Assembly (NCBI GenBank): GCA_050299435.1
Contig: JBNKVX010000002.1
Coordinates: 26,153-90,152, forward strand
DNA length: 64,000 bases
Direction: 5' to 3'
Source of the DNA: 1162T-S-0a-05 sp050299435
GTDB lineage: Bacteria > Pseudomonadota > Gammaproteobacteria > Pseudomonadales > Cellvibrionaceae
Shown here: positions 8,358 through 17,312 of the stretch, one piece after another
Layout of the letters: every line of letters starts with the position of its first letter
Position numbering within the stretch: the first letter of the stretch is position 1
Program-made: the position numbers and the translations under genes
Notes under the pieces: generated by a model
The model's input: only the letters and a program-made list of their open reading frames with translations
Told to the model about the DNA's origin: nothing
The model's database searches: none

Positions 8358-9580
8358 TAAGGTGCCCTCATCGCTTCAACAATGTGTAAGCCCCTTATGC
8401 GTAATACGGGGTACAGGGCCGCAAGTATTGACGCTGCGAAAACCAAAGAAGGACCGAGAAGAGCGCTAAAAAAACTTATCGAGGGATGGATGGTCGCCGG
8501 AATATTAAATTGCGCTGCCATATCCTCCATACCCGGAAAGGTGAAACCGGTGTGCCCCAAAATGCTTACAATTAGAGTTCCTATCGCAACTCCAATTAAT
8601 AAGCCCATTGTAGCCATCAGAACAGTTTCAAGAAATACCAGGTAGCCCAACCGCCAGGAATTTAAGCCCAGTGCCAACATGATTCCGTACTCTTTGGTTC
8701 TTTCCAGCACTGACATAATTTGCGTGTTCAACACACTGAAGGCAACTAGAACAATTAAGACTACATACATAAACCAGGACGAGGCCATGTCGGACTGAAT
8801 AACTTGTTTCAATTCAGGTTGCAGATCATTCCAATCGAGAAGCCTTGTCCCTGCAGGAGGGGGTGGAAGAGCTTGCAAGGTTTGATTTAAAGTATCGAGA
8901 TCTTTGGTAAGTGCAACCAAGCGATGAATATCGCCGCGCATAGAAAATATCTGATCGAACTCATGAAGGTGAATAAAGCCGAGCGCTCGATCCAGATCTT
9001 TTGAACCCGAATTAAAAATACCTGCCAATGTAACAATTGCTGCTGCGCTTGATCCATCTCTAGCACTACCAAATAGCGTAAGTTCATCACCAAGCGTTAC
9101 TTTCAGATTTTTGGCCAAGGCTGAACCTATAACAATTTCTGCTTGATTGTAGTTACTGTTTAGATAACGGCCTTGCGACACTAAGCCGGGCAAATTGGAC
9201 AAACGTTTTTCGCGCTCTGGCTCTACTCCGATAATTTGCATACCGTAACTGCGTTCTCGACTTGAAACCAGCGCAAAGCCTTCGCTACGTTTCGATATTT
9301 CCACAACTCCTTTGCTTTTTACCAATGTATCAAATTCGTTATTTGAAATACTAAAGCTGTTTTCAATGCGTGGCTTTTCAAGATACTCAGGATGCTGAAT
9401 TTGGAAGTGGCCAGTGAGCAAACGTAAACTGTTATTGATCATTAAGTCATACATGGCAAATTGCCAAGTGATCAGGAACACGAGTAAAACATTGGAAAAT
9501 ATCATCGCGCCTGTAGTGAGCCAGGTTCTTCTGCGATGCCGCCATAGATTTCGCCACGCCAAGCGTAAACTTATTGTCAT
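8357..9580 (-). CDS. FtsX-like ABC permease (LolC/LolE/MacB type), first of two
   Basis: 407 residues with the same plan as its downstream paralogue: one N-terminal transmembrane helix (MIFSNVLLVFLITWQFAMY), a periplasmic MacB-PCD-like domain and three C-terminal helices (SSWFMYVVLIVLVAFSVLN, VLMATMGLLIGVAIGTLIV, SFFSALLGPSLVFAASILAAL). LERTKEYGIMLALG is the conserved coupling region. The paralogues share the opening SLRLAWRNLWRHRRRT / SRLAWRNLWRNRRRT, evidence of an old duplication. The gene starts 9 bp after the LolA-like gene on the same strand. Confidence 0.88.
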   Translation of the reverse strand: MTISLRLAWRNLWRHRRRTWLTTGAMIFSNVLLVFLITWQFAMYDLMINNSLRLLTGHFQIQHPEYLEKPRIENSFSISNNEFDTLVKSKGVVEISKRSEGFALVSSRERSYGMQIIGVEPEREKRLSNLPGLVSQGRYLNSNYNQAEIVIGSALAKNLKVTLGDELTLFGSARDGSSAAAIVTLAGIFNSGSKDLDRALGFIHLHEFDQIFSMRGDIHRLVALTKDLDTLNQTLQALPPPPAGTRLLDWNDLQPELKQVIQSDMASSWFMYVVLIVLVAFSVLNTQIMSVLERTKEYGIMLALGLNSWRLGYLVFLETVLMATMGLLIGVAIGTLIVSILGHTGFTFPGMEDMAAQFNIPATIHPSISFFSALLGPSLVFAASILAALYPVLRIRGLHIVEAMRAP

Positions 9581-9589
9581 AATTATTTA

Positions 9590-10354
9590 CTATTTATCTC
9601 TTGGATTACGTAAATTGGATAGCGTGAAAATACTGTCTTTTAACTCCAAGTCAAAATCTACATCCTGTACAGTAATTTCTGTCCAGCGTCCTTGTTCTTC
9701 AATATTTGTCATGCGTTGTCGTGTCGCCACGGGTCTTCCACTGTAATCGGCAATATCCAGAGTCTCCATAATTTTTATTAAAATATTATCCTGATCATAG
9801 AATTCTTCTTTTATCATCACGAAATCATCACGCACATGAACGATTTGTCGTCCCCACACAACCGCTGCATCTTCAAGTGGTACCGCTTCAATTAAATAAA
9901 CACTATGGTCGCCTGTCTTTTCTGTTTTCAGTAGTTTATGTGTGTACTCGTGCAGAATTTCATCCGCCTTGGAAACCTCTTTGTTACTGAAGTCCGAGCC
10001 CATCCAGCTTTGGCTCATCATTGAAGAAGGGACTTTTATTACGCGATTCACCTTGGGTGAAAAGGTCCACATACTGTTATTCAGAGTTAGGGTTCCTGCA
10101 CCGCGGTCTTTTGTTGGGGCCGTAACGCGAATTAATGAATCCTTATCACCGCGAGTCCAGGCCCTCAAGGACACTGAGCGCTCCCATTCGGGACGATGAA
10201 TCGTCATGGTCATTTCGGTGTAAGAGCTGGTTCCACGCCACAAGTCGATAGCAGACGTAAGAAGCTGTTTAGCATCAACATCTTCAGCATAAGTTCCAGC
10301 TTTAGAGAAGAAAACAAGCATCAAAATGAGGCAATATGAAACTTTTGTGTTCAT
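9590..10354 (-). CDS. Periplasmic LolA-like outer-membrane lipoprotein-sorting protein
   Basis: 254 residues. A signal peptide (KVSYCLILMLVFFSKAGTYA) precedes a LolA-like half-barrel of the PF17131 type, recognisable from WRGTSSYTEMTMTI, RGAGTLTL and NSMWTFSPKVNRVIKVPSSMM. It is the first gene of a minus-strand operon with two FtsX permeases, a LolD-type ATPase and a barrel protein. A plausible route is extraction by the ABC complex, passage on this carrier and delivery to the outer membrane. The cargo is unknown. This is distinct from housekeeping LolA, which is usually not linked to such permeases. Confidence 0.82.
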   Translation of the reverse strand: MNTKVSYCLILMLVFFSKAGTYAEDVDAKQLLTSAIDLWRGTSSYTEMTMTIHRPEWERSVSLRAWTRGDKDSLIRVTAPTKDRGAGTLTLNNSMWTFSPKVNRVIKVPSSMMSQSWMGSDFSNKEVSKADEILHEYTHKLLKTEKTGDHSVYLIEAVPLEDAAVVWGRQIVHVRDDFVMIKEEFYDQDNILIKIMETLDIADYSGRPVATRQRMTNIEEQGRWTEITVQDVDFDLELKDSIFTLSNLRNPRDK

Positions 10355-10824
10355 TAATTGATCTACTTTGCTTTGAAAATTTGAAGTTTGGCCCTTAGTG
10401 TAAATGACTTTGGGGGGCTAACTATTGATATAGATAAAGTTAATTTTTGATTCGGAATGTGCCGGGACTTTTCCGTTCACTGCCATTTACCCCGCACATC
10501 TCATGAAATCATCGGTTCAATAGCCAAGTTAACAAGAAAGGGGAGGGGTGGCGCATGATTCATCAATAAATGAAAACGAAAATTGAAATCTCCAAAAAAG
10601 AAAGTAGTAAGCAATGTGCACTTTGGTCGGACTGTGAAATATTTCAGCAAACAAAGTGTTATATATTTCTGATTTGAGGCCCGAGGTGTTCCTCGGGGCA
10701 ACAAGACAGCAAGCTGACCCCGGCCTGCAAGCTTTTGTAAATCTAAGCTTAAACTGGAGGCGGTGAATCAGTCGCTAAAGAACTAGCGGGAAAACTTCCG
10801 GCGTTGCCGCCGGAAGGCGGTTAA
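10355..10824. other. 470-bp intergenic region, no convincing gene
   Basis: The stretch lies between the start of the LolA-like gene and the end of the cold-shock gene, both on the minus strand. It contains the cold-shock terminator (10791-10816) and a second short perfect hairpin (CCCGAGG / CCTCGGG, 10680-10697) without a following T run. A 67-codon minus-strand frame at 10501-10704 has no ribosome-binding site and no recognisable composition. The promoter of the export operon should lie near 10360-10450, but I could not assign -35 and -10 boxes with confidence. Confidence 0.6.
10791..10816 (-). terminator. Rho-independent terminator of the cold-shock gene
   Basis: On the minus strand a perfect 9-bp GC-rich stem (CTTCCGGCG / CGCCGGAAG) is closed by a GCAA tetraloop and followed by TTTT. 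It begins 9 bp after the stop codon of the cold-shock gene. Confidence 0.85.
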
Positions 10825-11034
10825 TTAGATTGCTACTATGCTTTCCGCTTGCGGGCCTTTCTGGCCTTGCGTAATTTTGAACTCAACTTTCTGGCCTTCA
10901 GCCAATGTTTTGAAACCATCACCTTCAATAGCACTGAAGTGGGCAAACACATCAGGCCCTGATTCCTGAGAAATAAAACCAAAACCTTTAGTTTCGTTGA
11001 ACCACTTTACGGTTCCGGTAACTTTGTCAGACAT
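10825..11034 (-). CDS. Cold-shock protein, CspA family
   Basis: 69 residues from ATG 11034 (MSDKVTGTVKWFNETKG); a longer in-frame extension to 11091 is not part of the family. RNP1 is visible as KGFGFI and RNP2 as DVFAHFSAI. The small beta-barrel binds single-stranded RNA and DNA and acts as an RNA chaperone. Stand-alone gene with its own terminator; more than 200 bp of untranslated sequence precede it, as is common for Csp mRNAs, although I cannot identify a cold-box element. Which Csp paralogue it is, and whether it is cold-induced, cannot be told. Confidence 0.95.
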   Translation of the reverse strand: MSDKVTGTVKWFNETKGFGFISQESGPDVFAHFSAIEGDGFKTLAEGQKVEFKITQGQKGPQAESIVAI

Positions 11035-11243
11035 AACTGTATTCCTGTAAAAACAATATAACAAATGCCAAGTACTTGGCGGGTATAGCAAAAAATGGGG
11101 CTGGGGATTCTTAACTGCAGGCGAGGTGGTACTGATGTTACGCTGAACAGACGAGAATTACGCAAGTCCTTCTTTAGAGCTTAGGGCTTGAGTCTAATGA
11201 GATTTCCTTTAATGTCAAATGAAGTTTAAGTCGCTTTTGTTAT

Positions 11244-11684
11244 TTACTGCACACCAATTAATTCTTGGATGATCTTTTCTGACTTTAGGATTTGTTCAGC
11301 GACAGCGCTCTGTTCTTTCTCTGTTAGTGGGCCATAATCTTTGGGCCAGGGCCAGCCGTAACCCCATCTAAACTCAGTTGGCCAATACGGTGAACCTCCC
11401 ACTCGAACCCCCGCCAGCATTAATATGGCAATTTCTTCTTCACCTACTGCCGCAACACAGCGTTGCAATGCTTTATCAGCCTCGAGTCTTTGCTTATAGG
11501 TTCCGCCCTGCCAATAGGCAAAATCATGTTTCGTGCAGCATTTTAACCACAGTTGCTTTTGTTCAAAGGTCCCCTCTGGAAATGAACTGCAGCCATCTGA
11601 AGTGAATGGGGCGATTTCTGTTGGGCTAGCCAATTGACTGAAACTGCAAAGTACAATCAGGCAAAGTCCCTGTAAGCTTTTCAT
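11244..11684 (-). CDS. Small secreted Cys-rich protein with phospholipase A2-like CCxxHD motif
   Basis: 146 residues from ATG 11684; a start at 11699 is possible. A signal peptide (MKSLQGLCLIVLCSFSQLAS) is followed by DGCSSFPEGT and then CCTKHDFAYWQGG, which resembles the CCxxHDxxY active-site helix of phospholipase A2, where His and Asp are catalytic. A third part, LEADKALQRCV, fits the second helix supplying a disulfide Cys and acidic residues. Calcium-loop residues are not obvious. I read it as a PLA2-fold periplasmic or secreted protein of unknown activity. It stands alone between the cold-shock gene and the halogenase locus. Confidence 0.6.
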   Translation of the reverse strand: MKSLQGLCLIVLCSFSQLASPTEIAPFTSDGCSSFPEGTFEQKQLWLKCCTKHDFAYWQGGTYKQRLEADKALQRCVAAVGEEEIAILMLAGVRVGGSPYWPTEFRWGYGWPWPKDYGPLTEKEQSAVAEQILKSEKIIQELIGVQ

Positions 11685-11730
11685 ATTAATATTACGCAAT
11701 ATCGACCACTTTTGATTGTTGGTTCATTCG

Positions 11731-12417
11731 TCATTCCGCCTGAAACTCCATAAAAACATTGGCGGTCAATCTCCCCGTTCGCGGATTTAAATCTATATCA
11801 GTCTTTTCATTGACCAACACTGAATGAAGTAAGTATCCAGGGAAGGCAATCAAGCGATTTGGTTTATAGTCAATTCTTAAGTAGCACTCAAACTCTTCGT
11901 GAGAAGGTTTACAGTAACCCTGATATCTGTCTTCGCTTGCCAAATAGCTATTCAAGCGACTAAAAAAAATTTCTTTTCTCGACTCATCAACATAATCATA
12001 TTCAGTTGCTCTATGCCTGAACAAACCAATACCTCCATGTTCACCTTCATTCAAATAGTGCACGGTGGCAATCATATTGGGATTAGCAGAGTCGAAATGC
12101 GGTACGGTTTGCACTGGCTCAAGTTCATGAGCTTGTTTTGTTATGAGCGAGTAAGCTGCATCATTGACTTTCGGTTTGAGCTTTTTATCAATTTTATACA
12201 GCTCGTAAAATAGAGGTACCAGGGATCGAAGACAAGACCGTACATAACGTTCAGGCAAGTTCGCTCGTTCACCCGGATAATAGGAGGCTCGTTCAGGCGA
12301 AAATGCTGCATTTTCAGCGGCAAGCTCAACTAAATTTTGAGGCCTTCTTTCAAAATTGTCGATTACGATGACGGGTATTTGCAAATCCCCAGCAAAGAGG
12401 ATTTCTTTGGCTTTCAT
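11731..12417 (-). CDS. DUF6445 family protein, 2-oxoglutarate/Fe(II) oxygenase-like
   Basis: 228 residues. HFDS in TVPHFDSANPN gives a His-x-Asp pair, and LLHSVLVNEKTDIDLNPRTGR supplies a distal His and an Arg, the arrangement of the double-stranded beta-helix oxygenases (prolyl-hydroxylase-like). Members of this family are typically encoded beside tryptophan-halogenase-like and TonB receptor genes. It is the last gene of a minus-strand run with two halogenases, a cupin protein, SapC and a TonB receptor, and starts 1 bp after the stop of the upstream halogenase gene. Substrate unknown. Confidence 0.72.
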   Translation of the reverse strand: MKAKEILFAGDLQIPVIVIDNFERRPQNLVELAAENAAFSPERASYYPGERANLPERYVRSCLRSLVPLFYELYKIDKKLKPKVNDAAYSLITKQAHELEPVQTVPHFDSANPNMIATVHYLNEGEHGGIGLFRHRATEYDYVDESRKEIFFSRLNSYLASEDRYQGYCKPSHEEFECYLRIDYKPNRLIAFPGYLLHSVLVNEKTDIDLNPRTGRLTANVFMEFQAE

Positions 12418-12418
12418 A

Positions 12419-13912
12419 TCACATTTTTGTCTGGCAATAGCGTTTTATAAATTCCAAGTGGTTTGGCAGATTTCTCACGTAATTGATTGATGCCTGTTTT
12501 ATTTGTTCTAAAAATCGATTGAGCTCTTCTTTAGGCATCATATTCACTACAGGATTGTAGCCCTGCGGTTCCAGGCCCTGACCAATCATGACTTGTGCCC
12601 AAGACGATTCTCCAAATAACTCTCCATCTCGCTTTTCGGCATAGCCATTGTCGAGAAAGAGGTCAATTCTTTCTTGTAGGGAGCTGGGTATCGGCATGTT
12701 CTTACAATATTTCCAAAACAGACTGTCTTGCCTTTCGGTAACGTAGTAATGCAAGACGATGAAATCTCGAATGTTCTCGAGTTCATAATGCATTTTTTCG
12801 TTGAATTTATTGCGATTACTTTCTTCCATTAGTTTCGAAGGAAAGAGCTGTAACAAACGAAGCACGCTTTGTTGAATTAGATGAATACTTGTTGATTCAA
12901 GGGGTTCTATAAAACCACTGGAGAGACCAATTGCAACACAGTTTTTGTTCCAATGCTTTCGTCTGACTCCCGCGCGATACTTGATGAGCTTAGGTTCGGT
13001 TAATGTTTTACCCTGAATATTATTCAAAAGCGTATCTTTAGCATCGTCATCTGAAATATATTTACTGGAATAAACAATTCCGTTCCCCACTCTTGATTGC
13101 AGAGGGATTTTCCATTGCCATCCGCTCGGGTGTGCAATTGAGCGTGTAAACGGGGGTTGCTTGCCTTCCAATTCTGTTTGAACAGCAATTGCACTATCAC
13201 AGATTAACAAGTGACTCCAATCATCAAAACCGGTATTTAATGTTTGTTCAATCAACATTCCACGAAAACCAGTGCAGTCAATAAAAAGATCGCCGTTAAT
13301 CAGTTCTCCTTTTTCAAGAGTCAATGACTCTATGAATCCGTCTGCGTGTCGTAAATTAACGTGTGCAATTTTTCCTTCAATTCGCTTTACACCATTTTCT
13401 TCGGCAATTTTTCTTAAAAATTTTGCATACAATCCGGCGTCTAAGTGATAAGCGTAATTTCGATCATGTTTTGGCAATACTGCAAATTTATGCTCCCTTG
13501 CCGCAAGATGCTCTGGGCAGTAATCGCCAATTTCACTGACCAGCCCAAGTTGTTTTCCACGGGTCCAAAAACTCTGAAATCCACAGGCCCAACAATCGCG
13601 ACCCAAGTAGCCAAATGAATGCAAGTAATCTTTATTTAAGTCTCGCCAATTTTCAAAAGAAATCGCGAGCTTAAAGGTTGCATTGGTGAAAGCCATAAAC
13701 TCCGCTTCATTAATTTTTAACAAATCATGCAGCACGTGCATACTGGGAATGGTTGCCTCTCCCACCCCAATTGTGGGTATATCGTCTGACTCAACTAATA
13801 CAATTTCAAGATGTCTGCCAATTAGCTTGGAGATAGCTGCCGCTGCCATCCAACCTGCCGTACCACCCCCAGCAATGACGATTTTTTTAAGCATATTTGG
13901 ATTTTCTTGCAT
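12419..13912 (-). CDS. Flavin-dependent tryptophan halogenase family protein (canonical motifs)
   Basis: 497 residues; a start at ATG 13894 is also possible. The FAD dinucleotide motif is GGGTAGW near residue 15-21, the halogenase GEATIPS follows at 51-57, the presumed catalytic Lys is Lys81 in ATFKLAISF, and the diagnostic WxWxIP motif is WQWKIP at 265-270. GLSSGFIEPLEST is the usual C-terminal FAD-binding loop. The family makes HOX from FADH2, O2 and halide and uses Lys to halogenate aromatic rings. Relatives in TonB-receptor loci (BrvH, Xanthomonas enzymes) prefer bromide and act on free indole in vitro; their natural substrate is unknown. A flavin reductase is not encoded nearby. Confidence 0.88.
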   Translation of the reverse strand: MQENPNMLKKIVIAGGGTAGWMAAAAISKLIGRHLEIVLVESDDIPTIGVGEATIPSMHVLHDLLKINEAEFMAFTNATFKLAISFENWRDLNKDYLHSFGYLGRDCWACGFQSFWTRGKQLGLVSEIGDYCPEHLAAREHKFAVLPKHDRNYAYHLDAGLYAKFLRKIAEENGVKRIEGKIAHVNLRHADGFIESLTLEKGELINGDLFIDCTGFRGMLIEQTLNTGFDDWSHLLICDSAIAVQTELEGKQPPFTRSIAHPSGWQWKIPLQSRVGNGIVYSSKYISDDDAKDTLLNNIQGKTLTEPKLIKYRAGVRRKHWNKNCVAIGLSSGFIEPLESTSIHLIQQSVLRLLQLFPSKLMEESNRNKFNEKMHYELENIRDFIVLHYYVTERQDSLFWKYCKNMPIPSSLQERIDLFLDNGYAEKRDGELFGESSWAQVMIGQGLEPQGYNPVVNMMPKEELNRFLEQIKQASINYVRNLPNHLEFIKRYCQTKM

Positions 13913-13922
13913 GCGTGTTTCG

Positions 13923-14930
13923 TTACCTTCTCATTTTATTTTGTAAATCAGCCCGCAACTTTCTTGCAGTAAGCTCATCAAGTGGGCTTTCAAGGAAGTT
14001 GCGCACTTCAGGCGGGATATGCTCAAAATTTTCTCTTTCGTGGTCAAACACGTAGTAATCAAATAAAGCCCGCCACGCATCCCGCTGTTTAAGCGGTAAG
14101 TCTCGCAAACTCATAATGGCGAGTAACAATGCGTTAGTGGGTCTACCGAGGTAAGGCGGGGAGGTTCGCCACCAATGTGTTATCAAAACATTAAAATTTG
14201 TCAGCCCCTCAACATGATGCCACCACATGCTTGGAATAATCAGTGCGTCTCCCGCTTCCAGCTCAGCTACCTGGGCGGCTTCCAGGGCCTGTCTAAATTT
14301 GGGATATTTTTCAAAATCTGGATTGGCGAAGTCGACAGTCGAGATTTCCTGACCTCCAGGTGCACGATCAAGCGGGCCAACATAGAGGTTTTTACCTTGC
14401 TCTGGTGGAAATAGCGTAAATCGTCTTTTACCGGCGACACAGCAAGCCAGGTTTTGAGCAAAATCATAATGCGCTGCAATTCGACTTTGGTTGCCCAACC
14501 AAATATTCACCAAAGAACGAGGAACGTTTTCCGAAAAGCTGAGCTCTTCCAACATGGAAGGGAAAAAAATATCCACGCCCGACGATGCCATGTAAACACC
14601 CTCGGGCTGCACTTCTGCTTCTTGACTAAAAATTTTTTCAACTACCTGAGGGAAGGAGATTTCGTGATTAGTAAAATTAAAACCTTGCATGCCTTCGCCA
14701 TAGAAAACACGGCCTTTCTCCTTCGCAGGCAAAAGAGATACTCTTACCGGTTTTCCAGAATAATGCGCTTCCAGGTATTTTGCTGCGTCTTCAGGCGCTT
14801 TTTTTGCGGCTTGAACCAAGGGCCAGGAATTAACTAAGCCCTTAAGTAAAAGTGGCTTTTCAGACCGCAATATATCATTGCTGACATTATTGCAGTCGCA
14901 ACCATCAATGATTTCAATCCGACTACTCAT
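13923..14930 (-). CDS. Cupin-8/JmjC-domain putative Fe(II)/2-oxoglutarate oxygenase
   Basis: 335 residues. The N-terminal KPLLLKGLVNSWPLV is typical of FIH-like JmjC proteins. The iron site reads His-x-Asp in AAHYDFAQN with the distal His in MWWHHVEGL; CCVAGKRRFTLFPPEQ supplies the co-substrate Lys. Related proteins hydroxylate protein side chains. In this locus it lies between SapC and the second halogenase (10-bp gap to the latter), the typical order of TonB receptor/halogenase loci in Caulobacter and Xanthomonas relatives. A protein target, perhaps the receptor, is speculation. Confidence 0.82.
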   Translation of the reverse strand: MSSRIEIIDGCDCNNVSNDILRSEKPLLLKGLVNSWPLVQAAKKAPEDAAKYLEAHYSGKPVRVSLLPAKEKGRVFYGEGMQGFNFTNHEISFPQVVEKIFSQEAEVQPEGVYMASSGVDIFFPSMLEELSFSENVPRSLVNIWLGNQSRIAAHYDFAQNLACCVAGKRRFTLFPPEQGKNLYVGPLDRAPGGQEISTVDFANPDFEKYPKFRQALEAAQVAELEAGDALIIPSMWWHHVEGLTNFNVLITHWWRTSPPYLGRPTNALLLAIMSLRDLPLKQRDAWRALFDYYVFDHERENFEHIPPEVRNFLESPLDELTARKLRADLQNKMRR

Positions 14931-14967
14931 AGCACCATTACAAACATAGTGATTTCAAAAGAAGCTT

Positions 14968-15705
14968 CTACGCCTCCTTGCCAAATTCCTTCAAATTTTT
15001 ACGATCAACTAATTCTCTGAAGTGTACTTGCGACGCCAACATTATATAGACATCCTGTAAGTACCCGGCTTGATGTAAATTAATAATTGCATCTGAACTC
15101 AGCTTATTTAATGCATCTTCATTTATTGTATGAAAGCCCACTAATTGGTTTTTGCTGCCATCCTTTAACTCAACGTCAACCGTCAACGATTCAATCAAAT
15201 CATAATTTTCCAGCATTTGAATAAATCCCTTATTTTCCTCCAAGCCTAAATGCAAGGTTTCTAGCACATTTGCCATGGTTTCCAGGTATTCACTGTTACC
15301 GCCGTATTCAAGAAACAACTCTTTACCCTCTGTACGGCTAACTCTGGGGGAATCCATATCGATTGTGATGACTCTTTGTGTTTCAGTCGTGCCGTCTTTG
15401 TTGACCTCCTGGAATCCAATCAAGAATGGCAATCGTTGAATTGACAATGGGATATAGCTTGCGTCCCAACCTTCGTCATTCAAAAATAAGTTTTCACGAG
15501 ATTGGAAACCGAACAACGCGACGGTGTTATACGTATCAGTCTCAGAATCTTTCTGAAATAAAATCGGATAGTGCGCCTGTACGCTTCTGAACTCTCTATA
15601 GAAAGTTGGTGCGAACCAGATATCATCTCCATACTCAGGCGATTTTTTTGTAATTACCTTGAGATCCTTGTGTTCGACACTATTCAATAAAACATGATTG
15701 GGCAT
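14968..15705 (-). CDS. SapC family protein
   Basis: 245 residues, ATG 15705 preceded by GAGGAATT. The first half contains the SapC core (FAPTFYREFRSVQAHYPILF and LFGFQSRENLFLNDEGW), the second half is mostly helical (LETMANVLETLHLGLEENKGF). The family is named after a Campylobacter surface-layer secretion gene, but in Cellvibrionales, Caulobacterales and Xanthomonadales it always occurs beside TonB receptors and halogenase-like proteins. No signal peptide is seen, so it is probably cytoplasmic. Function is unproven. Confidence 0.85.
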   Translation of the reverse strand: MPNHVLLNSVEHKDLKVITKKSPEYGDDIWFAPTFYREFRSVQAHYPILFQKDSETDTYNTVALFGFQSRENLFLNDEGWDASYIPLSIQRLPFLIGFQEVNKDGTTETQRVITIDMDSPRVSRTEGKELFLEYGGNSEYLETMANVLETLHLGLEENKGFIQMLENYDLIESLTVDVELKDGSKNQLVGFHTINEDALNKLSSDAIINLHQAGYLQDVYIMLASQVHFRELVDRKNLKEFGKEA

Positions 15706-15734
15706 ATATAATTCCTCGAAAAATCGTTGTTCTT

Positions 15735-17312
15735 TTAGCTTTGTTGGGTTTGTACTAAATTAGAATTTAAATTTTTTATATTATTTAAGTAATCTCTGTT
15801 CGTTGGTAAAACACCGACAAGTTTTGAAGCCATCTGATAATTTTCATTAAACAGTTTCATTGCCAAGCCTGAATTATCCTGCCTTCGTCTTATAATTTGT
15901 TCTTCCGCAGTAAAGCCCATTCCGTACAAAACGTATTGATAGCTTGCCGAAGGAAAAAGCTCTTCATTGTTCGTAAAATCGTAGCGTCCCGGTGTTTTAT
16001 ATTTCCAAAGCGCTAACTGTTCCCTTAAATATTCTGGAATGCTTTCTTCGGAACGATTGTCTCTCCAATATTGACTATCTTCTCTTCGACTCAACACATA
16101 GTGAAGTTTTAAAAATTCGATGATTTGCTTCCAATGGTAGGAAAATTTATTGTTAAAACGTTCTGCAACAAGAGGCATGGTTTCTTTATTGGGTGGCAAC
16201 TGATTTGCCAGCATTTTTGCCGAAAGCTCAATCAAAGCAAGTGCCGAGGCTTCCAAGGGTTCAATAAATCCTGCTGAAACGCCAATTGCAACACAGTTTT
16301 TGTACCAGAATTTTTCTCGATAACCTGGCTTGAATTTAATTTTTCGTGGCATTAAGTGCTTAAATTCTTCATCTTTCATCCAGGGTTTTACATAGGCTAA
16401 TAATTCTGCCTCAGCACTTTCATCGTCAATGTGACGACTGCTGTAGGTGTAACCAACACCGCGACGGCATGACAAGCCTATATCCCAAATCCATCCCGAC
16501 GATTGTGCAGTGGACAAGGTAAAGGATTCGATGGAATCGTTCATATTTTGGTAGGGCACGTGCAGTGCTAATGCGCTGTCATTAAATAAAAAATGACTTT
16601 GATCTACCAAATTAACCTTATAGTGTTTATCAATTAGCAAGCCAGCAAAACCCGAACAATCTACGAAGATATCCGCAAATAAATCGCCGTTAGTTTGTGT
16701 GCTTAAACTTTCGATATCACCGGAATTGCTGTTGTTAACCGCTACTACATGATCAACAATATGCTTAACACCCAAGTGTTTTACACAGTGTTCTTTTAAA
16801 AATTGTCCGAATTTGCTTGCGTCGAGATGATAGCCATAGTTGACATTAAAAGAGTAATCAGCAGCACTCGTACGCTTTGGCGCCAGTTTTTTTTCTGCCA
16901 AGCGTCCTTGCACGCACACAGCATCGGCAAAGCTGAATTTGCTTTTATTTTGCTCCCAATATTCGGCAAGTTCTACTTCGCCGTAGCCAATGGGTAAATT
17001 AAAAGGGTGTAAGTAACTGTCGCTTGCTCCGGTTTGCCAGCCTACAAATTTGGAGCCCTGTTTAAAACTGGCTTCACAATAATTTAAAAAATCTGCTTCA
17101 CTGACACCGATTATCTTCAAAGTGGATCGCATTGAGGGCCATGTTCCTTCTCCGACACCTAAGGTTGCCACTTCGCTGGACTCAATCAACGTGACCGACA
17201 GCGCTTTGCCACCCTTGTCATTGGTGTTGTATTCAGCAGCCAAAATTGCTGCTGTCAGCCATCCCGCTGAACCACCGCCAACAATCAATATGCTTTGGAT
17301 AGAATTTGTCAT
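15735..17312 (-). CDS. Flavin-dependent tryptophan halogenase family protein (diverged WxWxIP)
   Basis: 525 residues. FAD-binding VGGGSAGW (11-18), GEGTWPS (54-60) and a candidate catalytic Lys84 in ASFKQGSKF are present. The diagnostic motif reads WIWDIG at 274-279, so the Pro is replaced by Gly and a charged Asp precedes Ile. This variant is common among TonB-locus members. The C-terminal loop GVSAGFIEPLEASAL is conserved. It is the first gene after the TonB receptor, separated by the receptor-side terminator region, and is followed 29 bp later by sapC. Only about a quarter of its residues match the second halogenase of the locus by eye, so the two are old paralogues. Confidence 0.85.
   Translation of the reverse strand: MTNSIQSILIVGGGSAGWLTAAILAAEYNTNDKGGKALSVTLIESSEVATLGVGEGTWPSMRSTLKIIGVSEADFLNYCEASFKQGSKFVGWQTGASDSYLHPFNLPIGYGEVELAEYWEQNKSKFSFADAVCVQGRLAEKKLAPKRTSAADYSFNVNYGYHLDASKFGQFLKEHCVKHLGVKHIVDHVVAVNNSNSGDIESLSTQTNGDLFADIFVDCSGFAGLLIDKHYKVNLVDQSHFLFNDSALALHVPYQNMNDSIESFTLSTAQSSGWIWDIGLSCRRGVGYTYSSRHIDDESAEAELLAYVKPWMKDEEFKHLMPRKIKFKPGYREKFWYKNCVAIGVSAGFIEPLEASALALIELSAKMLANQLPPNKETMPLVAERFNNKFSYHWKQIIEFLKLHYVLSRREDSQYWRDNRSEESIPEYLREQLALWKYKTPGRYDFTNNEELFPSASYQYVLYGMGFTAEEQIIRRRQDNSGLAMKLFNENYQMASKLVGVLPTNRDYLNNIKNLNSNLVQTQQS

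Noticed and set aside
10680..10697. CCCGAGG/CCTCGGG hairpin as a small RNA or terminator
   Set aside because: No T tract and no promoter can be recognised, so a function cannot be supported.
10501..10704. 67-codon minus-strand frame in the cold-shock/LolA gap
   Set aside because: No ribosome-binding site, no domain or signal, and it includes a GC-rich hairpin at its start.
12419..17312. Complete halogenated-metabolite biosynthetic cluster around the TonB receptor
   Set aside because: No NRPS, PKS, prenyltransferase or flavin reductase is present, so a natural-product pathway is not supported there.
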